From assembly GCF_007993735.1 (NCBI RefSeq), contig NZ_CP042453.1, positions 310,001-374,000 on the forward strand: 64,000 nucleotides of DNA. Direction: 5' to 3'. The position numbers and the translations under genes were made by a program. Under the pieces are notes generated by a model that was given only the letters and a program-made list of their open reading frames with translations, was not told the origin of the DNA and did no database searches. Positions 1-8,990 of the stretch are shown piece by piece (the stretch's first letter is position 1; every line of letters starts with the position of its first letter). Source of the stretch: Arenimonas daejeonensis. GTDB taxonomy: Bacteria > Pseudomonadota > Gammaproteobacteria > Xanthomonadales > Xanthomonadaceae.

Positions 1-710
1 GCGCGAATCGTTGCTGCGCACGGTATTGGTCTTCATCTTCTCGCGGCCCAGCAGCGTATTGGTGAGCGTGGACTTGCCCGCACCCGAACTGCCGACCAGC
101 ACCACCGTGTGGCCCGGCCCGAGGTAGGGCGCCAGTTCCGCCACCGAGGCCTTGTCCTTGGCGTTGATCGCATGGATCGGCACGCCGCTCTCTTCCACTT
201 CCAGCAGCAGGTCAATGCAGTCCTGCACGATTTCGCACTCGTCGGCCTTGGTCAGCACCAGCACCGGGTCGGCGCCGCTGGCGCGGATCAGCACCAGGTA
301 ACGTTCGATCCGGCGCGGGTTGAAGTCCTGGTCCAGGCCGACGACCACCAGCACATGATCAACATTCGCGGCGATCAGCTGCTGGCGGTGGTGCTCGCCG
401 GCAGCGCCGCGTTTGAGGATGGAGCGGCGCGGCAGCAGGGCCAGGATGTTCCTGCCGGCGGCGTCCAGGTGACCCAGTCGCCGACCGCGGCGCGCTGTTC
501 CGGCGGGAAACGCGGGCGGGTCCAGGGCAGGGGTGGCTGCACCTTCAGGATCTCGTCGGCCTGGGTGGCGACGTCGTAGGCGCTGCGGTGCTGGCCGACC
601 ACGCGGGCCAGGCGGGCGCCCTCGGCCGCGGCCAGGGCCTCGCGCCAGGCGTCGTCGTCGGGCCAACCGATGGCGCGCAGGCGGTCGAGGGCTTCGGGTG
701 TGGGCTGCAT
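1..710 (-). CDS. rsgA: Ribosome small subunit-dependent GTPase RsgA, N-terminal part (cut by window edge, frameshifted)
   Basis: RsgA is a circularly permuted GTPase that helps mature the 30S ribosomal subunit. The gene starts at 710 and runs off the left edge, so the C-terminal zinc-binding domain is not seen. After an OB-fold-like start the motifs come in permuted order: the G4 motif LTKADE, then the G1 loop GSSGAGKST, which is diagnostic of this family. The frame breaks near 467-470: adding one base (ACCTGG to ACCCTGG on the coding strand) joins VGDWVT to the downstream reading. This looks like a sequencing error. The gene is divergent from the aminotransferase at 807, and the 96-bp gap should hold both promoters. 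Identity is sure; the true sequence at the break is not. Confidence 0.9.
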
Positions 711-806
711 TGGGCCGGATGATAGCGCCCGGCTGGAGAATTCGGCTGAAAGCCCGTCAAAGTTCCGTTAATCTCGGGCCAGACCCCTGTTTCGAGCCAC
801 TGCGAC

Positions 807-2051
807 ATGCCCCATACGCCCCTGCCGACCCGCGAAAGCCTGCGCGAGGTCCGTTACGACATCCGCGGTGAGCTTTCCCGTCGCGCCCGCGAGCTGGAGG
901 GCCAGGGCCGCCACCTGATCCGCCTGAACATCGGCAACCCCGGCGCCTTCGGTTTCCGCGCCCCGGACCACCTGCAGGCCGCGATCGCCGGCAACGTGCA
1001 CGAGTCCGACCCCTACACGCACCAGCAGGGCCTGCCGCTGGCGCGCGAGGCCATCGCCGAATTCCACCGCCACCGCGGCACGCCGAACGCCACCGCCGAA
1101 CGCGTGTTCGTCGGCAACGGCGTCAGCGAGCTGATCGACATCGCCCTGCGCGCCCTGCTCAATCCCGGCGAGGAAGTGCTGCTGCCCTCGCCCGACTATC
1201 CGCTGTGGAGCGCCGCCACCATCCTCAACCAGGGCCGGCCGGTGTATTACCGCTGCGCGCCGGAGGATGGTTTCCTGCCCGATCCCGAGCAGATCGAAAA
1301 GCTGATCACGCCGCGCACCCGCGCGCTGGTGGTGATCAACCCGAACAACCCGACCGGCGCGAACTATCCGCGCGAGCTGCTGCAGCAGCTGGTCCAGCTG
1401 GCCGCGAAACACAAGCTGCTGTTGATGGCCGACGAGATCTACGACGGCATCCTCTACGACGAGGCGGTGTTCACCCCGCTGGCGCCGCTGGCCGGCGACG
1501 TGCCCTGCCTGAGCTTCGGCGGCCTGTCGAAGGTCTGGCGCGCCTGCGGCTGGCGCGTGGGCTGGGCGGTGCTGTCGGGCGATCCGGTGAAGGTCGGCGA
1601 CTACCACCACGCGATGGACCTGCTGAGCGCGCTGCGCCTGTGCGCGAACGTGCCGGCGCAGTTCGCGGTGCCGGCGGCGCTGACCGGCCCGGAAACCATC
1701 CGCGAACTCACCGACCCGGGCGGCCGCCTGCACGAATCGCGCCGCGCGGTGATCGAAAGCTGCGCCGCCAGCGAACACCTGGACCTGGTGGCGCCGTCGG
1801 GCGCGCTGTACGCCTTCCCGCGCGTGATCGGCGACGCCGCCAAGGGCTTCGACGACCAGGCCTTCGCGCTGGAGCTGCTGGAGACCGAGGACGTGCTGGT
1901 GGTGCCGGGCAGCGGCTTCAACGTGCCGGACTCGCGCCACTTCCGCATCACGCTGCTGCCGGAGGCGGGCCTGATCCGGGAAGTGTTCGTGCGCATCGAA
2001 CGCGCCCTGGGCCGGCACGCGGCGCAGGCGCGCTCGCGGCACGTGGCCTGA
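807..2051 (+). CDS. PLP-dependent class I aminotransferase (AlaA-like)
   Basis: This 414-residue fold-type I aminotransferase most resembles the AlaA/glutamate-pyruvate aminotransferase group of Gammaproteobacteria, which moves amino groups between alanine or similar amino acids and 2-oxoglutarate. Visible motifs are the substrate-proximal NPGAFG near residue 35, the INPNNPTG loop near residue 180, DEIYDGILY near 215, and the PLP lysine in FGGLSKVWRACGWR near 240. A C-terminal FRITLLPE segment completes the domain. The ATG at 807 leaves a normal family length. The stop lies 13 bp before the GDSL esterase, so the two are probably co-transcribed. The exact substrate cannot be read from sequence. 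Confidence 0.9.
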   Translation: MPHTPLPTRESLREVRYDIRGELSRRARELEGQGRHLIRLNIGNPGAFGFRAPDHLQAAIAGNVHESDPYTHQQGLPLAREAIAEFHRHRGTPNATAERVFVGNGVSELIDIALRALLNPGEEVLLPSPDYPLWSAATILNQGRPVYYRCAPEDGFLPDPEQIEKLITPRTRALVVINPNNPTGANYPRELLQQLVQLAAKHKLLLMADEIYDGILYDEAVFTPLAPLAGDVPCLSFGGLSKVWRACGWRVGWAVLSGDPVKVGDYHHAMDLLSALRLCANVPAQFAVPAALTGPETIRELTDPGGRLHESRRAVIESCAASEHLDLVAPSGALYAFPRVIGDAAKGFDDQAFALELLETEDVLVVPGSGFNVPDSRHFRITLLPEAGLIREVFVRIERALGRHAAQARSRHVA

Positions 2052-2064
2052 GCGACGGCGGGCG

Positions 2065-2700
2065 ATGACGGTGGGCACCGGTTCCGGCGAACCGCTGGGT
2101 TATCTCGCGCTCGGTGATTCCTACACCATCGGCGAGGCCGTGCCCGAAGCCGGGCGCTGGCCGATGCAGTTGGCGGCCGCCCTGCGCGCACGCGGCATCG
2201 CGATCGCCGACCCGCGCATCATCGCCACCACCGGCTGGACCACGGACGAGCTTTCGGCGGCGATGGATGCGGCGGAGCCGATCGGCACGTTTGCTTTCGC
2301 GTCCCTTCTGATCGGCGTGAACAACCAGTACCGCGGCCGCGATGTCGACAACTACCGCGCGGAGTTCGCCACCCTGCTCGACCGCGCCATCGGCCTGGTC
2401 GCCGGCCGCGAGGACCGGGTGCTGGTGCTGTCGATCCCCGACTGGGGCGTGACGCCCTTCGGCCAGGGCAGTGGCCGCGACACGGCGCAGATCGCGCGCG
2501 AGCTCGACGCCTACAACGCCGCCGCGGCGGAGGAATGTTCGGTGCGGGGCGTGGCCTTCGTGGACATCACGGCGGCCAGCCGTTCGCCCGGTTCGCAACC
2601 AGACCGCATCGCCGAAGACGGCCTGCACCCCTCGGCCCTCGCCTACACCGACTGGACCGCCCTCGCCCTGCCCGTCGCCGAGCGCTTGCTTCGCAAGTAG
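2065..2700 (+). CDS. SGNH/GDSL-family hydrolase
   Basis: A 211-residue SGNH hydrolase, probably a cytoplasmic esterase because no signal peptide is visible. Block I is YLALGDSYTIGE near residue 13 (catalytic Ser), block III is IGVNNQYRG (the Asn of the oxyanion hole) near residue 92, and block V is DGLHPSALAY near residue 190 (catalytic Asp and His). The enzyme would hydrolyse an ester of unknown identity. It follows the aminotransferase by 13 bp in the same direction. Its last codons (GCGCTTGCTTCGCAAG) form an inverted repeat with bases after 2758, around the repeat relic at 2708. An alternative is a lysophospholipase or acyl-CoA thioesterase type. Confidence 0.85.
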   Translation: MTVGTGSGEPLGYLALGDSYTIGEAVPEAGRWPMQLAAALRARGIAIADPRIIATTGWTTDELSAAMDAAEPIGTFAFASLLIGVNNQYRGRDVDNYRAEFATLLDRAIGLVAGREDRVLVLSIPDWGVTPFGQGSGRDTAQIARELDAYNAAAAEECSVRGVAFVDITAASRSPGSQPDRIAEDGLHPSALAYTDWTALALPVAERLLRK

Positions 2701-2707
2701 TTCTTTT

Positions 2708-2736
2708 GCCGGGAGCGTTACTGGCGATAGGCCGCC
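2708..2736. repeat. Solo terminal repeat of the 420-bp structured element
   Basis: The 29 bases read GCCGGGAGCG TTACTGGCGA TAGGCCGCC, which match the terminal inverted repeat of the elements at 15440 and 32553 at all but a few positions. No internal module is present. An inverted repeat (GCGCTTGCTTCGCAAG at about 2682 and CTTGCGAAGCAAG at about 2758) brackets it. It looks like a deletion relic or a minimal form of the element. Confidence 0.65.
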
Positions 2737-2842
2737 ATCAGCGCCAGACCCGCGCCCTGCTTGCGAAGCAAGGCGCTTCAGCCAAGGGCAGGATTAAGTC
2801 CACCGCGGAGGCGTAAAATGCCGCCATCCCCAGGAGCCGCCC

Positions 2843-3771
2843 ATGTCCCTCACCCCTGAAACCCGTACGCGCATCGAACAGATCCTAGGCGCCCACAAAG
2901 TCGTCCTGTTCATGAAGGGCAACCCCGACGCCCCCAGTGCGGCTTCTCCGCCAAGGCCGCCGGCATCCTCAACGGCCTGGCGCCGGGCTTCGGCCACGTG
3001 GACGTGCTGGCCGACCCCGAGATCCGCGAAGGCATCAAGCTCTACGGCCAGTGGCCGACCATCCCCCAGCTCTATGTCGGCGGCGAACTGCTGGGCGGCA
3101 GCGACATCATCGAACAGATGCTCAACAGCGGCGAACTGCACGAAGCCCTGGGCCTGCCCGCGCCGGACCGCACCCCGCCGCAGATCGAGATCAGCGAACG
3201 CGCCGCCCAGGCCATCAACAACGCCCTGGACAATGCCGAGGCGGGCTACGTGCTGCACCTGGGCGTGGACCCGCGCTTCAACGCCCGCTTCGAACTCAAA
3301 CCGGCCAGCGGCCAGGAAGTGGTGGCCGAAGCGGCCGGCATCCGCATCCACCTGGACCTGGCCAGCGTGCCGCGCGCCCGCGGCCTGCGCATCGACTGGG
3401 TCGAGGACGGCCGCGGCGCCGGCCTGGCCATCCACAACCCGAACGCGCCGGCCGCGGTGAAGTCCATGACCGTGCAGCAGCTGCACGACCACATCATCGC
3501 CGGCACCATCGACGTGGTGGACGTGCGCCCGGCGCATGCCCGTGCCCTGGCGCCGTTCCCGCACCCGCACGAAGTACTGGACGAGGACAGCCGCGAACGC
3601 CTGGAAGCCCTTCCGCACGACGTGCCGCTGGCCTTCCTCTGCCACCACGGCAACTCCAGCCGGCAGGCGGCCGAATATTTCCGCGGCCTGGGATTCCACG
3701 ACCTGTACAACGTCGAGGGCGGAATCGATGCCTGGTCCACGGAAATCGATGCTTCGGTGCCGCGTTACTGA
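2843..3771 (+). CDS. Grx4-type monothiol glutaredoxin fused to IscA-like and rhodanese domains (frameshifted)
   Basis: A three-domain protein of about 309 residues. Residues 1-105 are a monothiol glutaredoxin with CGFS active site (after frame repair) and GGELLGGSDII glutathione-binding loop, a family that carries [2Fe-2S] clusters. Residues about 115-205 resemble a HesB/IscA fold but contain no cysteine, so this part should not bind a cluster by the usual ligands. Residues 215-309 are a rhodanese domain with active site CHHGNSS. Such fusions are known in Xanthomonadales. The frame breaks near 2931-2935: the run CCCCC needs one more C to read DAPQCGFSAK. Because the lost base falls at the active site, the break is likely an assembly error. 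A Shine-Dalgarno AGGAG precedes the ATG. Confidence 0.87.
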
Positions 3772-3903
3772 ACCCCTACCCCATCCCGGGCGGTAAGCGC
3801 CATTGGCGCCGATAGAGCAATTACGCTAATTTGTCGGCATCAGGCCCCGCCCGGCCGGATGACCCCTCCGAACGGGCCAGGCCGCGACCGAGGAGGGGAC
3901 GGA

Positions 3904-4236
3904 ATGCGCAACTGGCTCGTGGTGTCGATGGCCCTGGCCCTGTCCGCCTGTGGTGGCAGCGGTGAAGCCGGTGGTGGCGGAACACCCAACGACCTGGCCG
4001 CACAGGCCTGCGAAGCCGCCGCCAAGTCGCGGCTGGAAGGCAAGCTCTACACGCTGGACCTGGCCGCGCTCGGCGCCAGCATGAAAGACGCCCCGAACGG
4101 CGAAAAATTCCTGACCGCACCGATCGTGATCGAGCCCGGCCTGACCTCCGAGGTCAAGCAGATCGTCGAATGCACGGTGCGTTTCAGCGACGGCAAGCCA
4201 GCACCCGACGTGGTCGGCTTCGTCTTCAACTGGTGA
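3904..4236 (+). CDS. Small secreted lipoprotein of unknown function
   Basis: A 110-residue protein with a typical lipoprotein signal: MRNWLVVSMALALSAC, with the lipobox LSAC at residues 13-16, then a Gly/Ser-rich linker. The ATG at 3904 is chosen over an upstream ATG at 3859 because a strong GAGGAGGGG ribosome site lies just before it and the signal peptide begins there. The mature part has a single pair of further cysteines (near residues 40 and 91) that could form a disulfide. I recognise no domain. It is followed at once by a strong terminator, so it is probably monocistronic. Confidence 0.75.
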   Translation: MRNWLVVSMALALSACGGSGEAGGGGTPNDLAAQACEAAAKSRLEGKLYTLDLAALGASMKDAPNGEKFLTAPIVIEPGLTSEVKQIVECTVRFSDGKPAPDVVGFVFNW

Positions 4237-4240
4237 TTCC

Positions 4241-4271
4241 GCGGGCGGCCCAGGGCCGCCCGCTTCGTTTC
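4241..4271 (+). terminator. Rho-independent terminator after the lipoprotein gene
   Basis: A perfect 10-bp GC stem (GCGGGCGGCC with GGCCGCCCGC) around a 3-nt loop is followed by TTCGTTT. It begins 4 bp after the lipoprotein stop codon. Confidence 0.7.
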
Positions 4272-4362
4272 CGGGCACGGCCACACCGGACCCGCCCGCT
4301 GCAATTGTGTATCGCCGCATCGCCTCGCTAGGCTGGCCACGCCCCCTGCCGCGAGCGCCCCG

Positions 4363-5300
4363 ATGTCCCACGACCACGACCACGCCCTGGACACGATCCG
4401 GCACGAGCGTCCGCTGCGCTGGGCGCTGGCGCTGACGGTCGTTTTCCTCGCGATCGAACTGGTGGGCGCGTGGCTCAGCAACAGTCTGGCGCTGTTGTCC
4501 GACGCCGCGCACATGGCCACCGACACCTTCGCGCTGGCGGTCGCGCTGGCCGCGGTGCACCTGGCGCGGCGCCCGCCCGATGCCCGCCGCACCTACGGTT
4601 ACGCACGCATGGAAGCGCTGGGCGCGCTGTTCAACGGCAGCCTGCTGGTCCTGCTTGCGGCCTGGATCCTGTTCGAAGCCGTGCAGCGTTTCCGCCAGCC
4701 GCCGGAAGTCGCCACGACCACGATGATGGTCGTCGCGACCGCCGGCTTGATCGTGAACCTGATCGCGATGCGCCTGCTGAAGGCCGGCAGCGGCGAGAGC
4801 CTGAACATGAAGGGCGCCTACCTGGAGGTCTGGAGCGACATGCTGGGCTCGGTGGCGGTGCTGGTTGGCGCGGGAATCATGCTGCTGACCGGCTGGACGC
4901 TGATAGATCCGCTGCTGGCGGTGGGCATCGGCCTGTGGGTGCTGCCGCGCACCTGGCGGCTGCTGCGCGAAGCCGTGCACCTGCTGCTGGAAGGCGTGCC
5001 GCGTGGGCTCGAGCTGGCGCAGGTGCGCGCCGCGATCGAGACCGAAGCCGGCGTGGACTCGGTGCATGACCTGCACCTGTGGTCGCTCAGCAGCCGGCAG
5101 CCGCTGTTGAGCGCGCACGTGGTGGTGATACCGGGCGGCGACACCGATGCGCTGTGCGTGCGCGTCGCCGGCATGCTCGATCAACGCTTCGGCATCCATC
5201 ATTCGACCCTGCAAATGGAGTCCGCGCCGTGTGCCACGCCCCCTGTGGCCCCGCGCACGAGCATCCGCCCGGCCACGATCCGCGGCATCTGCACGACTGA
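4363..5300 (+). CDS. Cation diffusion facilitator (CzcD-type metal exporter), frameshifted at the C-terminus
   Basis: An inner-membrane divalent-metal/proton antiporter of about 312 residues. It starts with a His-rich MSHDHDHAL tail and has six predicted membrane helices. The helix-2 metal site reads HMATD (in LLSDAAHMATDTF) and the helix-5 site reads EVWSD. A cytoplasmic ferredoxin-like domain follows, with HDLHLWSLSS near residue 240. The frame as read runs on into the antisense of the next gene. Adding one C near 5227 gives a short His-rich end, VCHAPCGPAHEHPPGHDPRHLHD split over two readings, with a stop at 5300 just before the convergent AMP nucleosidase. That end is typical of the family. 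The transported metal is probably zinc, cobalt or cadmium. Confidence 0.87.
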
Positions 5301-5324
5301 CCGGGCCGGGAAGCGGCCCCGTGC

Positions 5325-6101
5325 CTACTCGTCGAAGCGCAGGTGCTTCACCGACTTGCCGTGGCGGCGGATCAGGCGCAGGGCCTCGATGCCGATCTGG
5401 ATGTGGCGTTCGACGAAGTTCTCCGACACCTTCCTGTCGGATGCCTCGGTCTTGATGCCTTCCGGGATCATCGGCTGGTCCGAGACCAGCAGCAGCGCAC
5501 CGGACGGGATCGAGTTGGCGAAACCTGCCGCGAACACCGTCGCCGTCTCCATGTCGATGGCCATGCAGCGCAGCTTGCGCAGGTAGTCCTTGAAAGCCTC
5601 GTCGTGTTCCCAGACGCGGCGGTTGGTGGTGTACACCGTGCCGGTCCAGTAGTCGTGGCCGAGGTCGCGGATCATGGTGGACACCGCGCGCTGCAGGGCG
5701 AAGGCCGGCAGGGCGGGGACCTCGGGCAGCAGGTAGTCGTTGCTGGTGCCCTCGCCGCGGATGGCGGCGATCGGCAGCACCAGGTCGCCCAGCTCGTTCT
5801 TTTTCTTCAGGCCGCCACACTTGCCCAGGAACAGCACCGCCTTGGGGCCGATGGCCGACAGCAGGTCCATCACCGTGGCGGCGTTGGCGCTGCCCATGCC
5901 GAAGTTGATCAGGGTGATGCCGTCGGCGGTGGCGCTGGGCATCGGCCGGTCCAGGCCGACGATGGGCGCACCCGTGAGGCGGGAGAAGGTGTTGAGGTAA
6001 CCGCCGAAGTTGGTGAGCAGCACGTGCTCGCCGAAGGCCTCCGGGGGCACGCCGGTGTATCGCGGAAGCCAGTTGCTGACGATCTCGTTCTTGTCTTTCA
6101 T
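5325..6101 (-). CDS. amn: AMP nucleosidase (short form)
   Basis: A 258-residue member of the nucleoside phosphorylase family (PNP_UDP_1), matching the short AMP nucleosidases of Xanthomonadales and Bacteroidetes that split AMP into adenine and ribose 5-phosphate. Visible segments are FGMGSANAATVMDLL near residue 70, FLGKCGGLKKKNELGDLVLP near 90, and MAIDMETATVFAAGF near 185, which holds the Glu that contacts the ribose. The start is the ATG at 6101, preceded by a purine-rich AAAGGAAAAA ribosome site; the frame is open further upstream but without homology. It is convergent with the metal exporter and divergent from the amidohydrolase pair. Confidence 0.85.
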   Translation of the reverse strand: MKDKNEIVSNWLPRYTGVPPEAFGEHVLLTNFGGYLNTFSRLTGAPIVGLDRPMPSATADGITLINFGMGSANAATVMDLLSAIGPKAVLFLGKCGGLKKKNELGDLVLPIAAIRGEGTSNDYLLPEVPALPAFALQRAVSTMIRDLGHDYWTGTVYTTNRRVWEHDEAFKDYLRKLRCMAIDMETATVFAAGFANSIPSGALLLVSDQPMIPEGIKTEASDRKVSENFVERHIQIGIEALRLIRRHGKSVKHLRFDE

Positions 6102-6233
6102 CGTTTTTCCTTTGTTTTTGTTTTTCTCAGCCTTGCCCGGGCATTCTGCCACGCGACCCGTGAACCGTGACCGGCGCACTTGGCAATCCCCGTGGCCGCG
6201 GCTAGGGTTGGCGCTCTCCAGGGGAAAACCACC

Positions 6234-7602
6234 ATGCCAATACCCGTGAAGGCCAGCCTGCTGGTCGCCGCCCTGTTCGCCCTGCCGGCCCTGGCGCCGG
6301 CGGCGGAACCGGCCTATGCCAGCACCTACGCGCCGGTCGCTTCCGGCCCGGTGCTGGTACGCAATGCCACCGTGCTGACCGGCACCGGCCAGCGCCTGGA
6401 CGGCGCCGACGTGCTGATGCGCGATGGCCGCATCGTCGCGGTCGGCAGCGGCCTGGACGCTGGCAATGCCGCCGTGGTCGACGGCAGCGGCAAATGGGTC
6501 ACGCCCGGCATCATCGACGTGCATTCGCACCTGGGCGTGTACCCGAGCCCGGGTGCCAATGCGCACAACGACGGCAACGAGATGACCGCGCCGGTCACTG
6601 CCCAGGTCTGGGCCGAACACGGCGTCTGGCCGCAGGACCCGGGCTTCGGCGCGGCGCTCGCCGGTGGCGTGACCTCGATGATGATCCTGCCCGGTTCAGC
6701 CAACCTGATCGGTGGCCGTGGCGTGGTGCTGAAGAACGTCGCCGCCACCACCATGCAGGAGATGAAGTTCCCCGACGCCCCGCACGGCCTGAAGATGGCC
6801 TGCGGCGAAAACCCCAAACGCGTGTACGGCGGCCGCGGCCAGGCGCCGATGACTCGCATGGGCAATATCGCCGGTTACCGCGCCGCCTTCGCCGAAGCGC
6901 AGAAGTACCGCGCGGCCTGGGACAAGTACGAAGCGGGCAAGGACAGCAGGAAAGGCGCCGGCGATGCGCCCGCGCGCGACCTGCGCCTGGACACCCTGGC
7001 CGGCGTGCTGCGCGGCGACATCACCGTGCAGATCCACTGCTACCGCGCCGACGAGATGGCGCTGATGCTCGACCTGGCCAAGGAGTTCGACTTCCGGATC
7101 GCCGCCTTCCACCACGGCGTGGAGGCCTACAAGCTGGCCGACCGCCTGGCCGAAGAAGGCGTGTGCGGCGCGCTGTGGGCCGACTGGTGGGGCTTCAAGA
7201 TGGAGGCCTACGACGGCATCCAGGAAAACATCGCCCTGGTGGATCGCCCGAAGAACAGCTGTGCCATCGTGCACTCCGATTCCGCCGAAGGCATCCAGCG
7301 CCTGAACCAAGGAAGCGGCCAAGGTGATGGTGCGCGGCGAGCGCGCCGGCCTGTCGCTGCCACCGGAACACGCGATCCGCTGGCTCACCACCAACGCCGC
7401 GCGTGCGATCGGCATCGACGGACAGACCGGTTCACTCGAGGAAGGCAAGATGGCCGACGTGGTGCTGTGGAACGGCAATCCCTTCAGCGTCTACGCCAAG
7501 GCCGAAAAAGTCTGGGTGGACGGTGCGCTTCTCTACGACCGCGCCGATCCGTCGAGGCAGCCGGTCAGCGACTTCATGCTCGGCCAGGAGGTGTCGCCGT
7601 GA
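6234..7602 (+). CDS. Secreted amidohydrolase, first of a tandem pair (frameshifted)
   Basis: An exported metal-dependent amidohydrolase of about 455 residues, in the imidazolonepropionase/dihydroorotase-like superfamily. A signal peptide (MPIPVKASLLVAALFALP) is followed by the beta-sandwich start and then the HxH metal motif in IIDVHSHLG near residue 97. Further ligand candidates are QIHCYRADE near 265, AAFHHGVEAY near 292 and VHSDSAEG near 345. Near 7310 an extra A shifts frame: CAAGGAA should read CAGGAA, giving LNQEAAKVMVRG and the normal end with GSLEEGKMADVVLWNG. Its stop overlaps the GTG of the second amidohydrolase, so the two are translationally coupled. The substrate is unknown; a peptidase-like role is possible. 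Confidence 0.87.
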
Positions 7603-8866
7603 AGCGCCTTCTCCTGGCTTTCGCACTCGCCGCCGCACTGCCGGCCGCCGCGCAGGACGTGCTGATCAAGGACGCCACGGTGCACACCGCCGGCGCCCGC
7701 GGCACCCTGAAGGACCACGACGTGCTGGTGCAGGGCGGCGTGGTTCGCGCCATCGCGCCCGACCTGGCCGCACCGGCCGGGGCCACCGTGATCGAGGCCA
7801 AGGGCCGGCCGCTGACGCCGGGCCTGTTCGCCGGCCTCACGCACCTGGGCATCGAGGAGGTCTCGGCCGAGCCGACCACCGCCGACGCCAACCTGGCGCT
7901 GGGCGCGATGGTTCCAGCGCAGGACCACGTGGTGTGGCGCCCCGAGTTCGACGTGGACGTCGCCTTCAATCCGCATTCGTCGGTCATCGGCGTCACCCGG
8001 GTCGAAGGCTTCACGCACACGGTGCTGTCGCCCGGCAGCCTGCCCGGCGGCAGTTTCGTCGCCGGCCAGGGCAGCGCGGTGCGACTGGACGGCAGCTACG
8101 ACGCGGTGCTGCCCGGCAGCCGCAGCCTGTTCGTGAACCTGGGCGGCGCACAGTCGCCGCTTTCCGGCGGCAGCCGCGCCGGACAGTGGATGCTGCTGGA
8201 ACAGGCGGTGTCGGAAGCGCGCGCCGGCAGCGGCGAGCTGCTGACGCGGGCGGGACGTTCGGCGCTGTCGGCCTATCTGGCCGGCGGCCGCGTGGTGTTC
8301 CAGGCCGACCGGGCCGCCGACATCCGCCAGGCGCTGGCCTTCGCGAAAAACACGGCATGAAGCCGGTGATCGTCGGTGGTGCCGAAGCCTGGCGCGTGGC
8401 GGCCGAGCTGAAGGCGGCGAACGCGCCGGTGCTGCTGGACACGCTGGCCAGCCTGCCGTCCTCGTTCGACGCGCTGGGTTCCAGCCTGGAAAACGCCGCG
8501 CGCCTGCACCGGGCGGGCGTCACGGTCGGCTTCTCGCAGGGCGGCGACGCCACCCACAACGCGCGCAAGATCCGCCAGGTCGCGGGCAATGCGGTGTCCT
8601 ACGGGCTGCCCTGGGAAGCGGGCCTGGCCGGGCTGACCTCGGTGCCGGCGCAGGTGTTCGGCCTGTCGGCGCAGCGCGGCCGCATCGACGTCGGCCAGGT
8701 CGCCGACCTGGTGCTGTGGAGCGGCGATCCGCTGGAAGTGAACACGGTGGCCGAGCAGGTGTGGTTCGCCGGCAAACCCGCATCCATGCGCTCACGCCAG
8801 ACCGAACTGCGCGACCGTTACCTGGCGCCGGCCGGGTCGTTGCCGCGCGCCTACACCGGCCGCTGA
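7599..8866 (+). CDS. Secreted amidohydrolase, second of the pair, metal site degenerate (frameshifted)
   Basis: The partner protein, about 422 residues, starts at a GTG that overlaps the previous stop (GTGA). It has a signal peptide (KRLLLAFALAAALPAAAQ) and the same superfamily fold, ending in GRIDVGQVADLVLWSGDP. The HxH metal motif is replaced by GLTHLGIEEV with only one His, and I see no clear replacement ligands. It may therefore be non-catalytic, or work as a heterocomplex with the upstream protein; that is inference from the pairing. The frame breaks at 8345-8349, where AAAAA needs one more A to read FAKKHGMKPVIVGG. Confidence 0.82.
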
Positions 8867-8873
8867 TCAGGCT

Positions 8874-8981
8874 CCTCCCCTGCTTGCAGGGGGAGGCTGG
8901 GAGGGGTGGAACTTCGAAGCCCGAGGCTTCCGGGCAAGGGCTTACCCCACCCCGGCCCTCCCCTGCGAGCAGGGGAGGGAG
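8874..8981. repeat. Intergenic palindromic repeat, CTCCCCTGC family, copy 1
   Basis: Two inverted copies of CTCCCCTGCTNGCAGGGG flank a spacer with GGGAGGGGTGGAACTTCGAAG. A second copy lies at 39079-39172. It fills the gap between the convergent amidohydrolase and diguanylate cyclase genes, and could fold as a terminator-like hairpin in both directions. Confidence 0.75.
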
Positions 8982-8990
8982 ACAGGCGGA

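Noticed and set aside
3826-5820. A 664-codon minus-strand frame over the lipoprotein and metal exporter
   Set aside because: Its low-complexity Arg/Gly/Gln composition and full overlap with recognised genes mark it as a shadow; only the part over the AMP nucleosidase is coding, and in another frame.
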